DNA of 64,000 nucleotides from Xanthomonas sontii (lineage in GTDB: Bacteria > Pseudomonadota > Gammaproteobacteria > Xanthomonadales > Xanthomonadaceae). The notes under the pieces are model-generated. The model did not search any database. It saw only the letters and a list, made by a program, of their open reading frames with translations, and had not been told where the DNA came from. Every line of letters starts with the position of its first letter. Positions within the stretch are counted from its first letter, which is position 1. Of this stretch, positions 1 to 9,137 are shown one piece after another. A program made the position numbers and the translations under genes. The DNA is taken from the NCBI RefSeq assembly GCF_040529055.1, contig NZ_CP132342.1:1548001-1612000 (forward strand), in the 5' to 3' direction.

Positions 1-1087
1 CCGAGGTCGGACGCACCGCTTCGTGCGCTTCCTGGGCGTTCTTGGACTTGGTCTGGTAGGTGTTGGGCTGGTCCGGCAGCGAGGCGATGCCGTAGTCGCG
101 GGCGATCACGTCGCGGATCTCGGCCAGTGCGTCCTGCGACAGGTTGACCGAGTCGGTACGCATGTACGAGATCAGGCCGACCGTGCCTTCGTCGCCGATC
201 GCCACGCCTTCGTACAGCTTCTGCGCCACCTGCATGGTCTTGCGGGTGGTGAAGCCGAGCTTGCGCGAGGCTTCCTGCTGCAGCGTGGAGGTGGTGAACG
301 GCGGCGCCGGGCGGCGCTTGCGCTCCTTGCTGGCGACGTCGGTGACGTGCAGCGCGCCCTGCGCGGCCTGCTGGATGCGCAGGCGCGCAGATTCGGCGGT
401 GTCGCCGTCGGTGATGGTGAACTGCTCGAACTTCTGCCCGTCGAGCTTGATCAGCTTGGCGTTGAAGTGCTGCGAGGGATGCGCGCAGTCGGCGGCGATG
501 GACCAGTACTCGCGGGCGATGAAGGCTTCGATCTCCTCCTCGCGCTCGACGATCATGCGCAGCGCCGGCGACTGCACGCGGCCGGCGGACAGGCCGCGCT
601 GCACCTTGCGCCACAGCACCGGCGACAGGTTGAAGCCGACCAGGTAGTCCAGCGCGCGGCGGGCCTGCTGCGCATCGACCAGGTCGCCGGCGATCTGGCG
701 CGGTTGCGCCATCGCTTCCTTGATCGCGCGCGGGGTGATCTCGGTGAACACCACCCGGTGCAGCGGCTTGCCCTTGAGCAGCCCGCGCTCCTGCAGGATC
801 TCGGCGATGTGCCAGCTGATCGCCTCGCCCTCGCGGTCCGGGTCGGTCGCCAGGTAGATGTCTTCGGCCGCCTTGGCCGCCTTGGCGATGGCCTCCACGT
901 GCTTCTCGTTCTTGTCGATCAGCGCGTAGCGCATCGCGAAGCCGTCGTCCGGATCCACTGCGCCTTCCTTCGGGATCAGGTCGCGCACGTGCCCATACGA
1001 GGCCAGGACGTGGAAATCCTTGCCGAGGTATTTGTTGATCGTCTTGGCCTTGGCGGGCGATTCGACGATGAGCAGGTGCTTGGACAT
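1..1087 (-). CDS. topA: DNA topoisomerase I (3' part beyond window edge)
   Basis: Type IA topoisomerase, which relaxes negatively supercoiled DNA through a 5'-phosphotyrosine intermediate. The protein opens with MSKHLLIVESPAKAKTI, the start of the TOPRIM domain, and continues with the TOPRIM acidic stretch YLATDPDREGEAISWHIAE. The catalytic motif SYMRTDS places the active-site tyrosine at residue 308, close to Tyr319 in E. coli. About 362 residues are visible; the rest of the core and the C-terminal zinc or basic repeats lie outside the window. The ATG at 1087 is the only start in frame with the conserved N terminus. In many gammaproteobacteria topA lies next to smg and dprA, as it does here with two membrane-protein genes between them. 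Confidence 0.97.
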   Translation of the reverse strand, partial: MSKHLLIVESPAKAKTINKYLGKDFHVLASYGHVRDLIPKEGAVDPDDGFAMRYALIDKNEKHVEAIAKAAKAAEDIYLATDPDREGEAISWHIAEILQERGLLKGKPLHRVVFTEITPRAIKEAMAQPRQIAGDLVDAQQARRALDYLVGFNLSPVLWRKVQRGLSAGRVQSPALRMIVEREEEIEAFIAREYWSIAADCAHPSQHFNAKLIKLDGQKFEQFTITDGDTAESARLRIQQAAQGALHVTDVASKERKRRPAPPFTTSTLQQEASRKLGFTTRKTMQVAQKLYEGVAIGDEGTVGLISYMRTDSVNLSQDALAEIRDVIARDYGIASLPDQPNTYQTKSKNAQEAHEAVRPTS

Positions 1088-1325
1088 GGCGGGTCGGGCT
1101 TCGATGGGCGTGGGCGGACGCCCTGGGGGCGGTAGGGTGGCGCAATTGCTCCGGTTAGTGAAGCGTTGCGGTCTCGCAGAGAAGCCGACGCCCGGGATGG
1201 AACCCCCGGGCGTTCAGCTACGGCGCTTATTTATTAGTGGGCATGTCCGGCGCCCGCTGTCAAGCCGGCGCCCGCCGGCCGGGCAGGCGCGCAGGCGGCA
1301 GCGGGGTTCCCGGAGCCCGCCGGAC

Positions 1326-2267
1326 TCAGTGCCAGCCGCCCTTGGCGGCCACGCCGATCGCCAGCGCCACCACCAGCAGCGCCGCCGCCGACAGCAGGCC
1401 GAACAGGGCCAGGATCACCACCGTGACCGTGCCCAGCTTGCGCTGCTGCCATTCCGGGTGGTCGGTGTAGGCCCACTTGTCCACCACCAGGGTGTCGCAG
1501 AGCATGTCGTGCAGGGCCTGCTTGCGCTCGGTGAAGGCCGCCATCAGCAGGCCGATGCCCAGGGTCAGGCTGCTCAGCATGAAGCCGAAGTAGCGGCCCA
1601 CGCCGCGGGACACGGTGATGCGGCTGCCGTCGGTGCGCACCACCTTGATGCCGACCGCCATCTTGCCCAGCGTGGCCTGCTTGGTGGAGGCGTGGAACAG
1701 GCCGTAGTACAGCGCCGCGATCGCCATCGGCAGCAGGTACAGCAGGAGCAGCATGACGATGCCCGCGGCAGTGCTGAAGTCCGGCTGCTTGCCGAAGCCG
1801 GTGATCCCGAAGAAGCCCAGCATCACCACGAACTGGATCACGTTGGCGACGATGCCGACCAAGAACGCGTCGATCAGGTAGGCGGCCACGCGTTTCCAGA
1901 AACCGGCCTGCACCACCTCGCCGCCGCCGACCACCCGCGCGCCACCGTCGAGCACGGCGCTGGGCGCCGCGTAGGGCGACGCCGCCACGGCCGGCGCGGG
2001 CGCGGTCCAGGCGTCGGGGACGGTCGCGGCCGGGGGCGGAGGAGGAGTCTCTCCATCAACCTCGATCGGGGCAATCGCCGGCGCCGGCGCCTGGGTCAGG
2101 CCGAGTTCGTCGACGAACTCGGCCAGGGTGCGCCATTCGCTCAGGCCCTCGCGCCAGACCAGGGTGGACAATCCGATCTCGCCGCGCTGGAAGCGCTGCT
2201 GCAGGTCGGCGGCCGCTAGCGGCCCATGGCGCTGCTGCGCTGCGTCGGCGTAGTACCACTCAGTCAT
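1326..2267 (-). CDS. GYF_2 (DUF4339) - RDD family membrane protein
   Basis: A 313-residue protein with two recognisable parts. Residues 1-55 (EWYYADAAQQRHGPLAAADL and the following WREGLSEW) form a GYF_2/DUF4339 domain, a small module thought to bind proline-rich peptides or neighbouring proteins. After a Pro/Ala-rich linker, residues from about 120 (GFWKRVAAYLIDAF) form an RDD domain with the characteristic Arg and Asp and several hydrophobic segments, so the C-terminal part sits in the inner membrane. The exact function of RDD proteins is unsettled; some have been linked to ion transport. The next gene upstream encodes a protein with the same N-terminal domain, so the pair probably arose by duplication of that module. 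Confidence 0.85.
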   Translation of the reverse strand: MTEWYYADAAQQRHGPLAAADLQQRFQRGEIGLSTLVWREGLSEWRTLAEFVDELGLTQAPAPAIAPIEVDGETPPPPPAATVPDAWTAPAPAVAASPYAAPSAVLDGGARVVGGGEVVQAGFWKRVAAYLIDAFLVGIVANVIQFVVMLGFFGITGFGKQPDFSTAAGIVMLLLLYLLPMAIAALYYGLFHASTKQATLGKMAVGIKVVRTDGSRITVSRGVGRYFGFMLSSLTLGIGLLMAAFTERKQALHDMLCDTLVVDKWAYTDHPEWQQRKLGTVTVVILALFGLLSAAALLVVALAIGVAAKGGWH

Positions 2268-2306
2268 TCTGTTCCCCGGGAGTTGCAGTCGAAAACGGTG
2301 CGCCGG

Positions 2307-3029
2307 TCAGCCGCCGCGGCAGTGGACCGGCAGAACGCGGTCGTCCAGGTCGGAGCTGCAGCTCCAGGCGGACGTGCGCTCATCGTAGTCCAGCCACAGC
2401 GCTTTGCCATCCAGGCGCTTGTGGTCGGGCAGGTGCAGGGTGGCTTCCAGGCCGCAGTGGCCGTTGTCGAAGCGGCCGACCCTCACCTGCGCGATGGTGT
2501 CGCCGGCATAGCTCTGCGGTGCGCCGAAGCCGGTGTCGCCGTTGACCGCGCAGCGATGCTCCTGCGCATTGAAGGCGGCGATCTGGTCCTTCAGCGGCGC
2601 CAGGTGGTCGAGCGCCTGCGCGACCTTCGCGCGTGCCAGGTAGTCTTGGTAGGCGGGCAGGGCGATCGCCGCGGCGATGCCCAGGAACGCCACCAGCAGC
2701 ACGCCGACGATGGTGCCGATGATGGCCATGATCGCGCAGCCGGACAGGCCGCTGCGCGGCGCGGCGGTGGCAGCGGGGCCTACGGGAGCGGCCGCCTGGA
2801 GCGGTGGCGGCAAGGGCGGCGGGGTGGGGGCGTCGGGCAGGCCCAGTTCGGCGGCGACCGCGTGCAGCGGCCGCCACTCCGGCAGGCCTTCGCGCCAGAC
2901 CAGGGTCTCGCGCTGCAGGCGGCCGTCGTGCAGGCGTTCCAGCAGGGCGGACGCCGGCAACGGGCCGTGCCGCTCGCGCGCGGCATCGACGTAGTACCAG
3001 ATCGCCAATGGGGAAGTGTCTTCGTGCAT
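2307..3029 (-). CDS. GYF_2 (DUF4339) - pilin-like fusion protein
   Basis: A 240-residue protein with an N-terminal GYF_2 domain (WYYVDAARERHGPL, then WREGLPEW), a proline-rich linker and, from about residue 110, one hydrophobic helix followed by ALPAYQDYLARAKVAQAL. That segment closely resembles the end of a type IV pilin N-helix, and a globular pilin-like domain with paired cysteines follows. A real pilin needs a short leader before the helix; here a cytoplasmic GYF domain precedes it, so this is more likely a membrane-anchored pilin-fold protein than a pilus subunit. It lies 39 bp from the RDD gene on the same strand, and the two are probably co-transcribed. Confidence 0.75.
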   Translation of the reverse strand: MHEDTSPLAIWYYVDAARERHGPLPASALLERLHDGRLQRETLVWREGLPEWRPLHAVAAELGLPDAPTPPPLPPPLQAAAPVGPAATAAPRSGLSGCAIMAIIGTIVGVLLVAFLGIAAAIALPAYQDYLARAKVAQALDHLAPLKDQIAAFNAQEHRCAVNGDTGFGAPQSYAGDTIAQVRVGRFDNGHCGLEATLHLPDHKRLDGKALWLDYDERTSAWSCSSDLDDRVLPVHCRGG

Positions 3030-3050
3030 CCGTGCGCGACCGTCAGCGAC

Positions 3051-3524
3051 TCAGTGAACCGGCTCCGGCTCGTCGACGAACATCTGCGTTTCCATCCACG
3101 CGTACGCCGCCTCGGCACCAGGCTGGTTGAACAGCACCATCAGCACCACCCACTTCAGGTCGTCCAGATCCAGTTCGTCCTGATCCAGGGCCATGGCCCG
3201 GTCCAGCACCAGCTCGCGCTGGTCGCTGTCGAGGATGCCGTGCTGCTCCAGGAACAGCAGGAAGCCGCGGCATTCCACGTCGAGCTTGTCCAGTTCCGGA
3301 CCGTGGTAGATGCGGATCGGGCCATCGATGCGCGGCTGCGCCACGGCCGGGCGCTGGTCGGCCAGGGCGTCGAGCCAGTCGAACGCCTTGCTGATCTCGG
3401 TGGGGCTGAAACCGGCCTGGATCAGGCCATTCTGGAGGGAGTCGCGATCGCGGACCGGATCCGCGTCTTCGCTGAAATAGTGTTCGAACAGGTACAGCAG
3501 GACATCCAGAATGCTCTCTTTCAT
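3051..3524 (-). CDS. smg: Smg family protein (DUF494)
   Basis: A 157-residue acidic protein starting [20 protein letters not shown], the hallmark of the Smg/DUF494 family, with the conserved [15 protein letters not shown] near the C terminus. The family is widespread in beta- and gammaproteobacteria next to dprA and topA; its molecular role is unknown. I chose the ATG at 3524 because the family begins there; the reading frame stays open a further 30 codons upstream, but that stretch is unlike the family. It lies 43 bp downstream of dprA on the same strand, consistent with an operon. Confidence 0.93.
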   Translation of the reverse strand: MKESILDVLLYLFEHYFSEDADPVRDRDSLQNGLIQAGFSPTEISKAFDWLDALADQRPAVAQPRIDGPIRIYHGPELDKLDVECRGFLLFLEQHGILDSDQRELVLDRAMALDQDELDLDDLKWVVLMVLFNQPGAEAAYAWMETQMFVDEPEPVH

Positions 3525-3567
3525 TGCCCCTCGGCCTGCGTCGCGAGACGCTGTGGAGGTGAAGAAA

Positions 3568-4722
3568 CTAGGGTTTGCGGGTGTAACGACCGCGTTCGAC
3601 CGCCACGTAGCCATCCAGTTCCATGGCCAGCAGCATGGAGGACGCCGCTGCGGCCGTCAATCCGCTGCGTGCGATCACTGAATCCATACAGATGGGGTCG
3701 TGGCCCAGCGCCTGCCACAAGCGCTGGTAGTCGGGGTGGGGGAAGGCCGGTGTGGCCGCGCGCGCGGTGCTGGCTCCCTGTGTGGGGGCGTTCAGGCGCC
3801 CGCGCAAGGCGTCGGCCAGTTCGGCGGCCAGGGGCGCGACCCCGGCCAGCACCTCCTCGGCGCTTTCCACCAGCCCGGCGCCGTCGCGGATCAGCCGATG
3901 GCAGCCGCGCGCCAGCGGATTGTGGATCGAGCCGGGCAAGGCGAAGACCTCGCGCCCGGCCTCGGCGGCCAGCCGCGCGGTGATCAGCGCGCCGGAGCGG
4001 GTGGCCGCCTCGATCACCAGGGTCGCCAGGCTCAGCCCGGCGATGATCCGGTTGCGCGCCGGGAAGTGCCCCGCCCGCGCCGGCGTGCCGGGCGGGTGCT
4101 CGCTGACCACCGCGCCGCGTTCGGCGATCTGGCGGTGCAGAGCGGCATGCTGGCGCGGGTAGGCCAGGTCGGGGCCGGTGCCGACCACCGCCACGGTCAG
4201 CCCGTCCGCGCGCGACAGCGCGGCCCGATGCGCGGCGGCATCCACGCCGCTGGCCATGCCGCTGGTCACCGCAAAGCCGGCCGCGGCCAGGGCCAGGGCG
4301 AAGCCGTAGGCGTTGTCGCGGCCGCCGGCGCTGGGGGCGCGGCTGCCGACCACGGCCACGGCCGGATGCCACAGCACCGTGGGATCGCCGTCCACGTACA
4401 GCGCCAGTGGCGGATTGGGCGTGCGCCGCAACAGGGCCGGGTAGTCGGCATCGTGGCAGCCCAGCAGGTGCCGACCTGGTTGCGCCAGCCAGTGCTCGGC
4501 GGTGTCCAGCGCGGCGCGGTCGGGCCGCTGCAGCGCGGCGATCTGCGCCGCATCCAGGCCGGCGGCCTGCCAGCCGGCGGGACCGGCGGCCAGCGCCGCG
4601 GCCGGGCTGCCGTGTTGCTCCAGCAGTCGTCGGCGTGGGGCGCTGGCGCCGCCGGCCAGCGACAGGTGCAGCAGGGCCGGATCGGTGGGTGCGTGGGTAG
4701 GGGCGATGGCCGGACTGGACAT
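3568..4722 (-). CDS. dprA: DNA processing protein DprA
   Basis: A 384-residue DprA/Smf protein, which binds single-stranded DNA entering during natural transformation and loads RecA on it. The Rossmann-like core shows [10 protein letters not shown], then [15 protein letters not shown], and [16 protein letters not shown] followed by [10 protein letters not shown], the usual order of DprA signatures. The last 60 residues (from [20 protein letters not shown]) form the winged-helix DprA_WH domain found in many proteobacterial homologues. The gene is intact, suggesting that competence functions are retained. It is followed by smg on the same strand. Confidence 0.95.
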   Translation of the reverse strand: MSSPAIAPTHAPTDPALLHLSLAGGASAPRRRLLEQHGSPAAALAAGPAGWQAAGLDAAQIAALQRPDRAALDTAEHWLAQPGRHLLGCHDADYPALLRRTPNPPLALYVDGDPTVLWHPAVAVVGSRAPSAGGRDNAYGFALALAAAGFAVTSGMASGVDAAAHRAALSRADGLTVAVVGTGPDLAYPRQHAALHRQIAERGAVVSEHPPGTPARAGHFPARNRIIAGLSLATLVIEAATRSGALITARLAAEAGREVFALPGSIHNPLARGCHRLIRDGAGLVESAEEVLAGVAPLAAELADALRGRLNAPTQGASTARAATPAFPHPDYQRLWQALGHDPICMDSVIARSGLTAAAASSMLLAMELDGYVAVERGRYTRKP

Positions 4723-4803
4723 GCGCCCAGCCTAGGCCGCAGACGCGGACGGCGCCCTCGGGCGCCGTCTGCAATCGCTGTAGGGGGAGTCCCCAGCCGC
4801 GGG

Positions 4804-5937
4804 TCAGCGCGCGTCCGGGTGCTTGACGTCGTAGCCGATCCGGGTCGGCTTGATGCCGTCCATCACCAGCGCGTAGCTGACCTTGTCGAAGGTGCGGAAC
4901 ACCATCGCGTGCGCGGCGTACTCGTCCGGCAGCGCCACGGTGCCGCTACCGCCGGTGAAGCCGTCGTCGGCGCGAGAGGTATTGGGGTGACGCACGCGGT
5001 CGTTGACCCGGGTGCCATGGCGCCACAGCGACACCACGGTGCCGTTGTCGATGCCTTCGCGGCGGCCGCCGGAGATGGCGATCACGTCGCGCGGGCCGGC
5101 CGCGCTGAACGCGTCGGCCACCGCCAGTACGCGCAGGCCGGCGGCCATCGCCTGCTCGGACGGCGGATGCGGCACGAACTGCAGGTCGTAGGGCTGCGCC
5201 TCGACCGGAATCAGGCGGTCGCCGGCGCGCACTTCGCGGCCGTTGTCCTGCAGCAGCAGGCCGGTGGCCTGGCGGCCGTCGGCGGACACGCGGGCGACGG
5301 TGCCGATGTTGACCTGGGCCAGTTCGTAGCCGAGGGTCTCGCGGCGCTTGTCCGGCGGCACGAAGGTCTGCCACAGGTTGCCGCTGCCGGGGATGCTGCG
5401 GCCTTCGGCGTCGAGGTCGTCGCTGAGCTTGGGCAGCAGGTAGCGCACGGTCGGGCGGACCACGGCGTAGCGCTGGCCGGCCTGGGCCTGGCCGAGGCCG
5501 ACCGCGTAGACCAGTTGCCCGTCGGTGGCGCGCAGCCTGTTGTCTTCGGTGCCGACCACGTAGGGCAGGTTGTCGATGCGGTCGACCACGCGCAGGTTCT
5601 TCAGGAACGGCTCCACCTGCGCCAGCGGGATCGCGTCGATCGGCGCGTCCTGGCGCGGGCCCGGCTTGACCTCGGCATGCGCCACCCGGTCCAGGTAGGC
5701 CAGGCTGAGCACGTCGCCGGGGTAGATCAGGTGCGGGTTGTGCACCTGCGGATTGGCCTGCCAGATTTCCGGCCACAGCCAGGGCTTGCCGAGGAAGCGC
5801 CCGGCGATGTCCCACAGCGTATCGCCCTTGCGCACCACGTAGGTGTCGGGGTGTTCGGCGGCCATGCTGGCGGAAGCAGCGTAGGTCGCCACGGTGAGCA
5901 TCGCCACGGCGACGACCGTACGGAGTCGATTGAACAT
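4804..5937 (-). CDS. Secreted LysM-domain protein
   Basis: A 377-residue exported protein. Residues 1-27 are a signal peptide (basic start MFNRLR, then a hydrophobic run to SMAAE). A single LysM domain follows (YVVRKGDTLWDIAGRFLG, then WPEIWQANPQVHNPHLIYPG), which binds N-acetylglucosamine in peptidoglycan. The remaining 280 residues have no catalytic motif that I recognise. Homologues next to dprA are common in gammaproteobacteria and are annotated only as LysM peptidoglycan-binding proteins. The ATG at 5937 gives the signal peptide; the frame is open further upstream but the extension overlaps def on the opposite strand. The gene diverges from def across a 138-bp gap. Confidence 0.88.
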   Translation of the reverse strand: MFNRLRTVVAVAMLTVATYAASASMAAEHPDTYVVRKGDTLWDIAGRFLGKPWLWPEIWQANPQVHNPHLIYPGDVLSLAYLDRVAHAEVKPGPRQDAPIDAIPLAQVEPFLKNLRVVDRIDNLPYVVGTEDNRLRATDGQLVYAVGLGQAQAGQRYAVVRPTVRYLLPKLSDDLDAEGRSIPGSGNLWQTFVPPDKRRETLGYELAQVNIGTVARVSADGRQATGLLLQDNGREVRAGDRLIPVEAQPYDLQFVPHPPSEQAMAAGLRVLAVADAFSAAGPRDVIAISGGRREGIDNGTVVSLWRHGTRVNDRVRHPNTSRADDGFTGGSGTVALPDEYAAHAMVFRTFDKVSYALVMDGIKPTRIGYDVKHPDAR

Positions 5938-6075
5938 GAGCGCGGAGCCTGATTCCCCAACAGGTTCGCGCACTATAGTGCAGAACCCTGGTGCGGGCGC
6001 AAGCGGCGGGCGCAGAAACGGGTAGAATCCGCAGGTCTTGCCGAATCGTCCGGCGCCCCCATCTTGGGTACCGCT

Positions 6076-6588
6076 ATGGCCCTGCTCCCCATTCTCGAAT
6101 TCCCCGATCCGCGCCTGCGTACCAAGGCGGTGCCGGTCGACGCCGCCGAGGTCACCTCCGCAGCCTTCCAACGCCTGCTCGACGACATGTTCGAGACCAT
6201 GTACGACGCGCCCGGCATCGGCCTGGCCGCCAGCCAGGTCGACGTGCACAAGCGCTTCATGGTCATCGACGTCAGCGAGGAGAAGAACGCCCCGCAGGTG
6301 TTCATCAACCCGCAGATCGTGCAGCGCGACGGCGAACAGGTGTACCAGGAAGGCTGCCTGTCGATCCCCGGCATCTACGCCGACGTGACCCGCGCCGACG
6401 CCATCACCGTGCGCTACCTGGACCGCCAGGGCCAGCCGCAGGAACTGAGCACCGACGGCCTGCTGGCGGTGTGCGTGCAGCACGAGATGGACCACCTCGA
6501 CGGCAAGCTGTTCGTCGACTACCTGTCCCCGCTCAAGCGCGAAATGGTGCGCAAGAAGCTGGCCAAGGCGCGCAAGCACGTGGCTTGA
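6076..6588 (+). CDS. def: Peptide deformylase
   Basis: A 170-residue metalloenzyme that removes the formyl group from the initiator methionine of nascent proteins. All three family motifs are present: [11 protein letters not shown] (motif I), EGCLSIPG (motif II, with the metal-binding Cys) and QHEMDHLDG (motif III, HEXXH). The ATG at 6076 gives the canonical [15 protein letters not shown] start; the longer open frame adds only four codons. It is followed by fmt, the enzyme that adds the formyl group, and by rsmB, the usual gammaproteobacterial order. Confidence 0.97.
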   Translation: MALLPILEFPDPRLRTKAVPVDAAEVTSAAFQRLLDDMFETMYDAPGIGLAASQVDVHKRFMVIDVSEEKNAPQVFINPQIVQRDGEQVYQEGCLSIPGIYADVTRADAITVRYLDRQGQPQELSTDGLLAVCVQHEMDHLDGKLFVDYLSPLKREMVRKKLAKARKHVA

Positions 6589-6592
6589 AGCG

Positions 6593-6690
6593 GGGAACCG
6601 GGAATGGAGAAACGGGAATCGTAAGTGCGGTACCCGTGGCCTTTCCGGGTTCGCGCTTTTCCCATTCTCCATTCCCCATTCCCGGTTCCC
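6593..6690. repeat. Intergenic hairpin of GGGAAT-type repeats
   Basis: The def-fmt gap contains a long imperfect inverted repeat. The left arm (6593-6611) pairs with a right arm (6665-6690) that carries one extra 7-base CATTCCC copy. The right arm ends 7 bases before the fmt ATG. The same kind of C-rich ATTCCCC motif recurs at 20508-20530, just before dtd, so it looks like a dispersed intergenic repeat rather than a gene-specific terminator. There is no T-run after the stem. Confidence 0.7.
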
Positions 6691-6697
6691 AGCCTCC

Positions 6698-7621
6698 ATG
6701 AAACTCGTCTTCGCCGGTACGCCGGACTTCGCCGTGCCGTCGTTGCGCGCGGCTGCGCAGCGCCATGAAGTGGTCGCGGTCTACACCCAGCCGGACCGGC
6801 CCGCCGGGCGCGGCCGCGGGCTGACCCCGTCGCCGGTCAAGCTGGAGGCGGTGGCGCGCGGCATCCCGGTGCTGCAGCCGCAGACGCTGCGCGCGCCGGA
6901 AACGCTGCAGGCGCTGCGCGCGCTGCAGCCGGACCTGATCGTGGTGGTGGCCTACGGACTGATCCTGCCCAAGGCGGTGCTGGCGATTCCGACCCATGGC
7001 TGCTGGAACGTGCATGCCTCGCTGCTGCCGCGCTGGCGTGGCGCCGCGCCGATCCAGCGCGCGATCGAAGCCGGCGACAGCGAGACCGGGGTGTGCCTGA
7101 TGCAGATGGAAGCGGGTCTGGATACCGGCCCGGTGCTGTTGTCGCAGCGGACCCCGATCGGTGCCGACGAGACCGGCGGGCAGTTGCACGACCGCCTGGC
7201 CGCGCTCGGCGCGCAGGTGCTGGCCGACGGCCTGGGCCTGCTGCGCGCCGGCCTGCGTCCGGTGGCCCAGCCGCAGCCGGAGGCCGGCGTCACCTACGCG
7301 CACAAGCTGGACAAGGCGCAGGCGCGGTTGGACTGGCAGCAGCCGGCGGCGCAGCTGGCGCGGCAGGTGCGCGCCTTCGATCCGTGGCCGGTCGCCGAGG
7401 CGGTGCTGGCCGGCGAGCGGGTGCGGGTGCACGGTGCGATCGCGCTGGACCTGGCCCACGCGCAGCAGCCGGGCACGGTGCTGACCGCGTCCAAGCAGGG
7501 CATCGACATCGCCTGCGGCCAGGGCGCGCTGCGCCTGCGCGTGCTGCAGCGCGACGGCGGCAAGGCGATCACCGCCGCCGACTACCTCAACGCACGGCGC
7601 GACCTGCCGGTCCTGGCCTGA
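6698..7621 (+). CDS. fmt: Methionyl-tRNA formyltransferase
   Basis: A 307-residue enzyme that formylates initiator Met-tRNA using 10-formyl-tetrahydrofolate. It begins [16 protein letters not shown], shows the substrate loop [16 protein letters not shown], the folate-site motif [17 protein letters not shown] with its Asn/His neighbourhood (NVHASLLP), and the conserved [15 protein letters not shown] segment ([11 protein letters not shown]). The C-terminal OB-like tRNA-binding domain is complete. No good Shine-Dalgarno sequence is visible because a repeat arm runs almost up to the ATG. Confidence 0.97.
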   Translation: MKLVFAGTPDFAVPSLRAAAQRHEVVAVYTQPDRPAGRGRGLTPSPVKLEAVARGIPVLQPQTLRAPETLQALRALQPDLIVVVAYGLILPKAVLAIPTHGCWNVHASLLPRWRGAAPIQRAIEAGDSETGVCLMQMEAGLDTGPVLLSQRTPIGADETGGQLHDRLAALGAQVLADGLGLLRAGLRPVAQPQPEAGVTYAHKLDKAQARLDWQQPAAQLARQVRAFDPWPVAEAVLAGERVRVHGAIALDLAHAQQPGTVLTASKQGIDIACGQGALRLRVLQRDGGKAITAADYLNARRDLPVLA

Positions 7622-7792
7622 GGCGTCGACCATGCCTGCGTACGCCGCGTTGGGCCTGGCAAGCGCGGCTGTGGCCGCCTGCGCGCTGCGGCGCGGGCGG
7701 GCGTCCACTGCGTCGCGCACTCCCATCATCCGCACGCGCAACCACGACACGGCATGCGCGCTAGAGCCTGACACCTCCCGGAGCGCCCGCCG

Positions 7793-9112
7793 ATGACCGC
7801 GACGCCCGCCGCTGCGTGGCCGCCGGGCGTGGCCCCGCGGGTGCTTGCCGCCCGCGTGCTGACCGCGGTGATCGACCGCGGCCGCTCGCTCAAGGCCGAA
7901 CTGGCCGCCGCGTTGCCGACGCTGCCGGATCCGCGCGACCGCGCGCTGGTGGAGGCGATCTGCTTCGCCGTGCTGCGCCGTCGCTCGGCCTACGAAGCGG
8001 CGCTGCGGATGTGGCTGCAGAAGCAGTTGCCGCAGCGCGACGCCGAACTGCGCGGCCTGCTGCTGGCCGGTTTCGCCCAGCTCGATGCGCTGGGCCTGGC
8101 GCCGCATGCGGCGCTGTCGGCGACGGTGGAGGCGACGCGCGCGCTGGATCGGCCGCGCCAGGCCGGGCTGGTCAACGCGCTGCTGCGGCGCGCGCTGCGC
8201 GACGGGCTGCCGGCGGTGGCCGCCGACGCGGGCTGGCCGCTGTGGCTGCGCGACGCGCTGCGCGCCGACTGGCCGCAGCAGGCCGAGGCGATCTTCGCCG
8301 CCAGCCAGCAGCCGGCGCCGCTGTGGCTGCGGGTCAACCGCCAGCGCGGTACCCGCGACGCCTATCTGCAGGAGCTGGCCGCGGCCGGCATCGCCGCGCA
8401 GGCCTCGCCGCTGCTGGCCGATGCGATCCGCCTGGAGACGCCGCTGGCGGTGGGCGCCCTGCCGGGCTTCGCCGACGGGCGCGTGTCGGTGCAGGACGGC
8501 GCGGCGCAACAGGTCGCCGACGTGCTGGCGCCGGCGCCCGGTGCGCGCGTGCTCGACGCCTGCGCGGCGCCCGGCGGCAAATCCGCGCACCTGCTCGAAC
8601 GCGATCCCAGTCTGCGCCTGACTGCGCTGGACGTGGATGCGCGGCGCCTGGCGCGGGTCGGCGAGACCTTCGCGCGCACCGGCGCCGGTGCGCAGGCGCA
8701 GCTGCAGGTCGCCGACGCGGCGCAGCCGCAGGACTGGTGGGACGGTGTGCCGTTCGACGCGGTGCTGCTCGACGCGCCGTGTTCGGCCACCGGCATCGTG
8801 CGCCGCCAGCCGGACGTGCTGCTGCATCGCCGCCGCGAGGACGTGATCGCGCTGCAGGCGCTGCAGGTGCGCCTGCTCGACGCCGCCTGGCAGGTGCTGC
8901 GGCCGGGCGGTGTGCTGGTCTACGCGACCTGCTCGCTGCTGCAGGACGAGAACGCGCGGCAGGTGCAGGCGTTGCTGGCGCGGCAGCCCGGTGCTGCGCT
9001 GGAGGATCCGGGCGCGGGCTGCGGGCATGCTTCCGGCGGTGGCCGCCAGCGCTTCCCCGGCGAGCAGTACTGCGACGGTTTCTACTACGCAAGGTTCCGC
9101 AAGACGGCATGA
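7793..9112 (+). CDS. rsmB: 16S rRNA m5C967 methyltransferase
   Basis: A 439-residue RsmB/Fmu protein. It has an N-terminal NusB-like helical domain and a C-terminal S-adenosylmethionine Rossmann domain: SAM site [15 protein letters not shown], then [16 protein letters not shown] with one catalytic cysteine and [11 protein letters not shown] with the other. It methylates C967 of 16S rRNA. The gene lies 171 bp after fmt, in the conserved def-fmt-rsmB order. Confidence 0.96.
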   Translation: MTATPAAAWPPGVAPRVLAARVLTAVIDRGRSLKAELAAALPTLPDPRDRALVEAICFAVLRRRSAYEAALRMWLQKQLPQRDAELRGLLLAGFAQLDALGLAPHAALSATVEATRALDRPRQAGLVNALLRRALRDGLPAVAADAGWPLWLRDALRADWPQQAEAIFAASQQPAPLWLRVNRQRGTRDAYLQELAAAGIAAQASPLLADAIRLETPLAVGALPGFADGRVSVQDGAAQQVADVLAPAPGARVLDACAAPGGKSAHLLERDPSLRLTALDVDARRLARVGETFARTGAGAQAQLQVADAAQPQDWWDGVPFDAVLLDAPCSATGIVRRQPDVLLHRRREDVIALQALQVRLLDAAWQVLRPGGVLVYATCSLLQDENARQVQALLARQPGAALEDPGAGCGHASGGGRQRFPGEQYCDGFYYARFRKTA

Positions 9113-9137
9113 ACCGGCCCCGGTATCATCGCGTCCC

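Noticed and set aside
7632..7795. 53-codon frame between fmt and rsmB
   Set aside because: No ribosome-binding site, no conserved feature, and it merely runs into the rsmB start.
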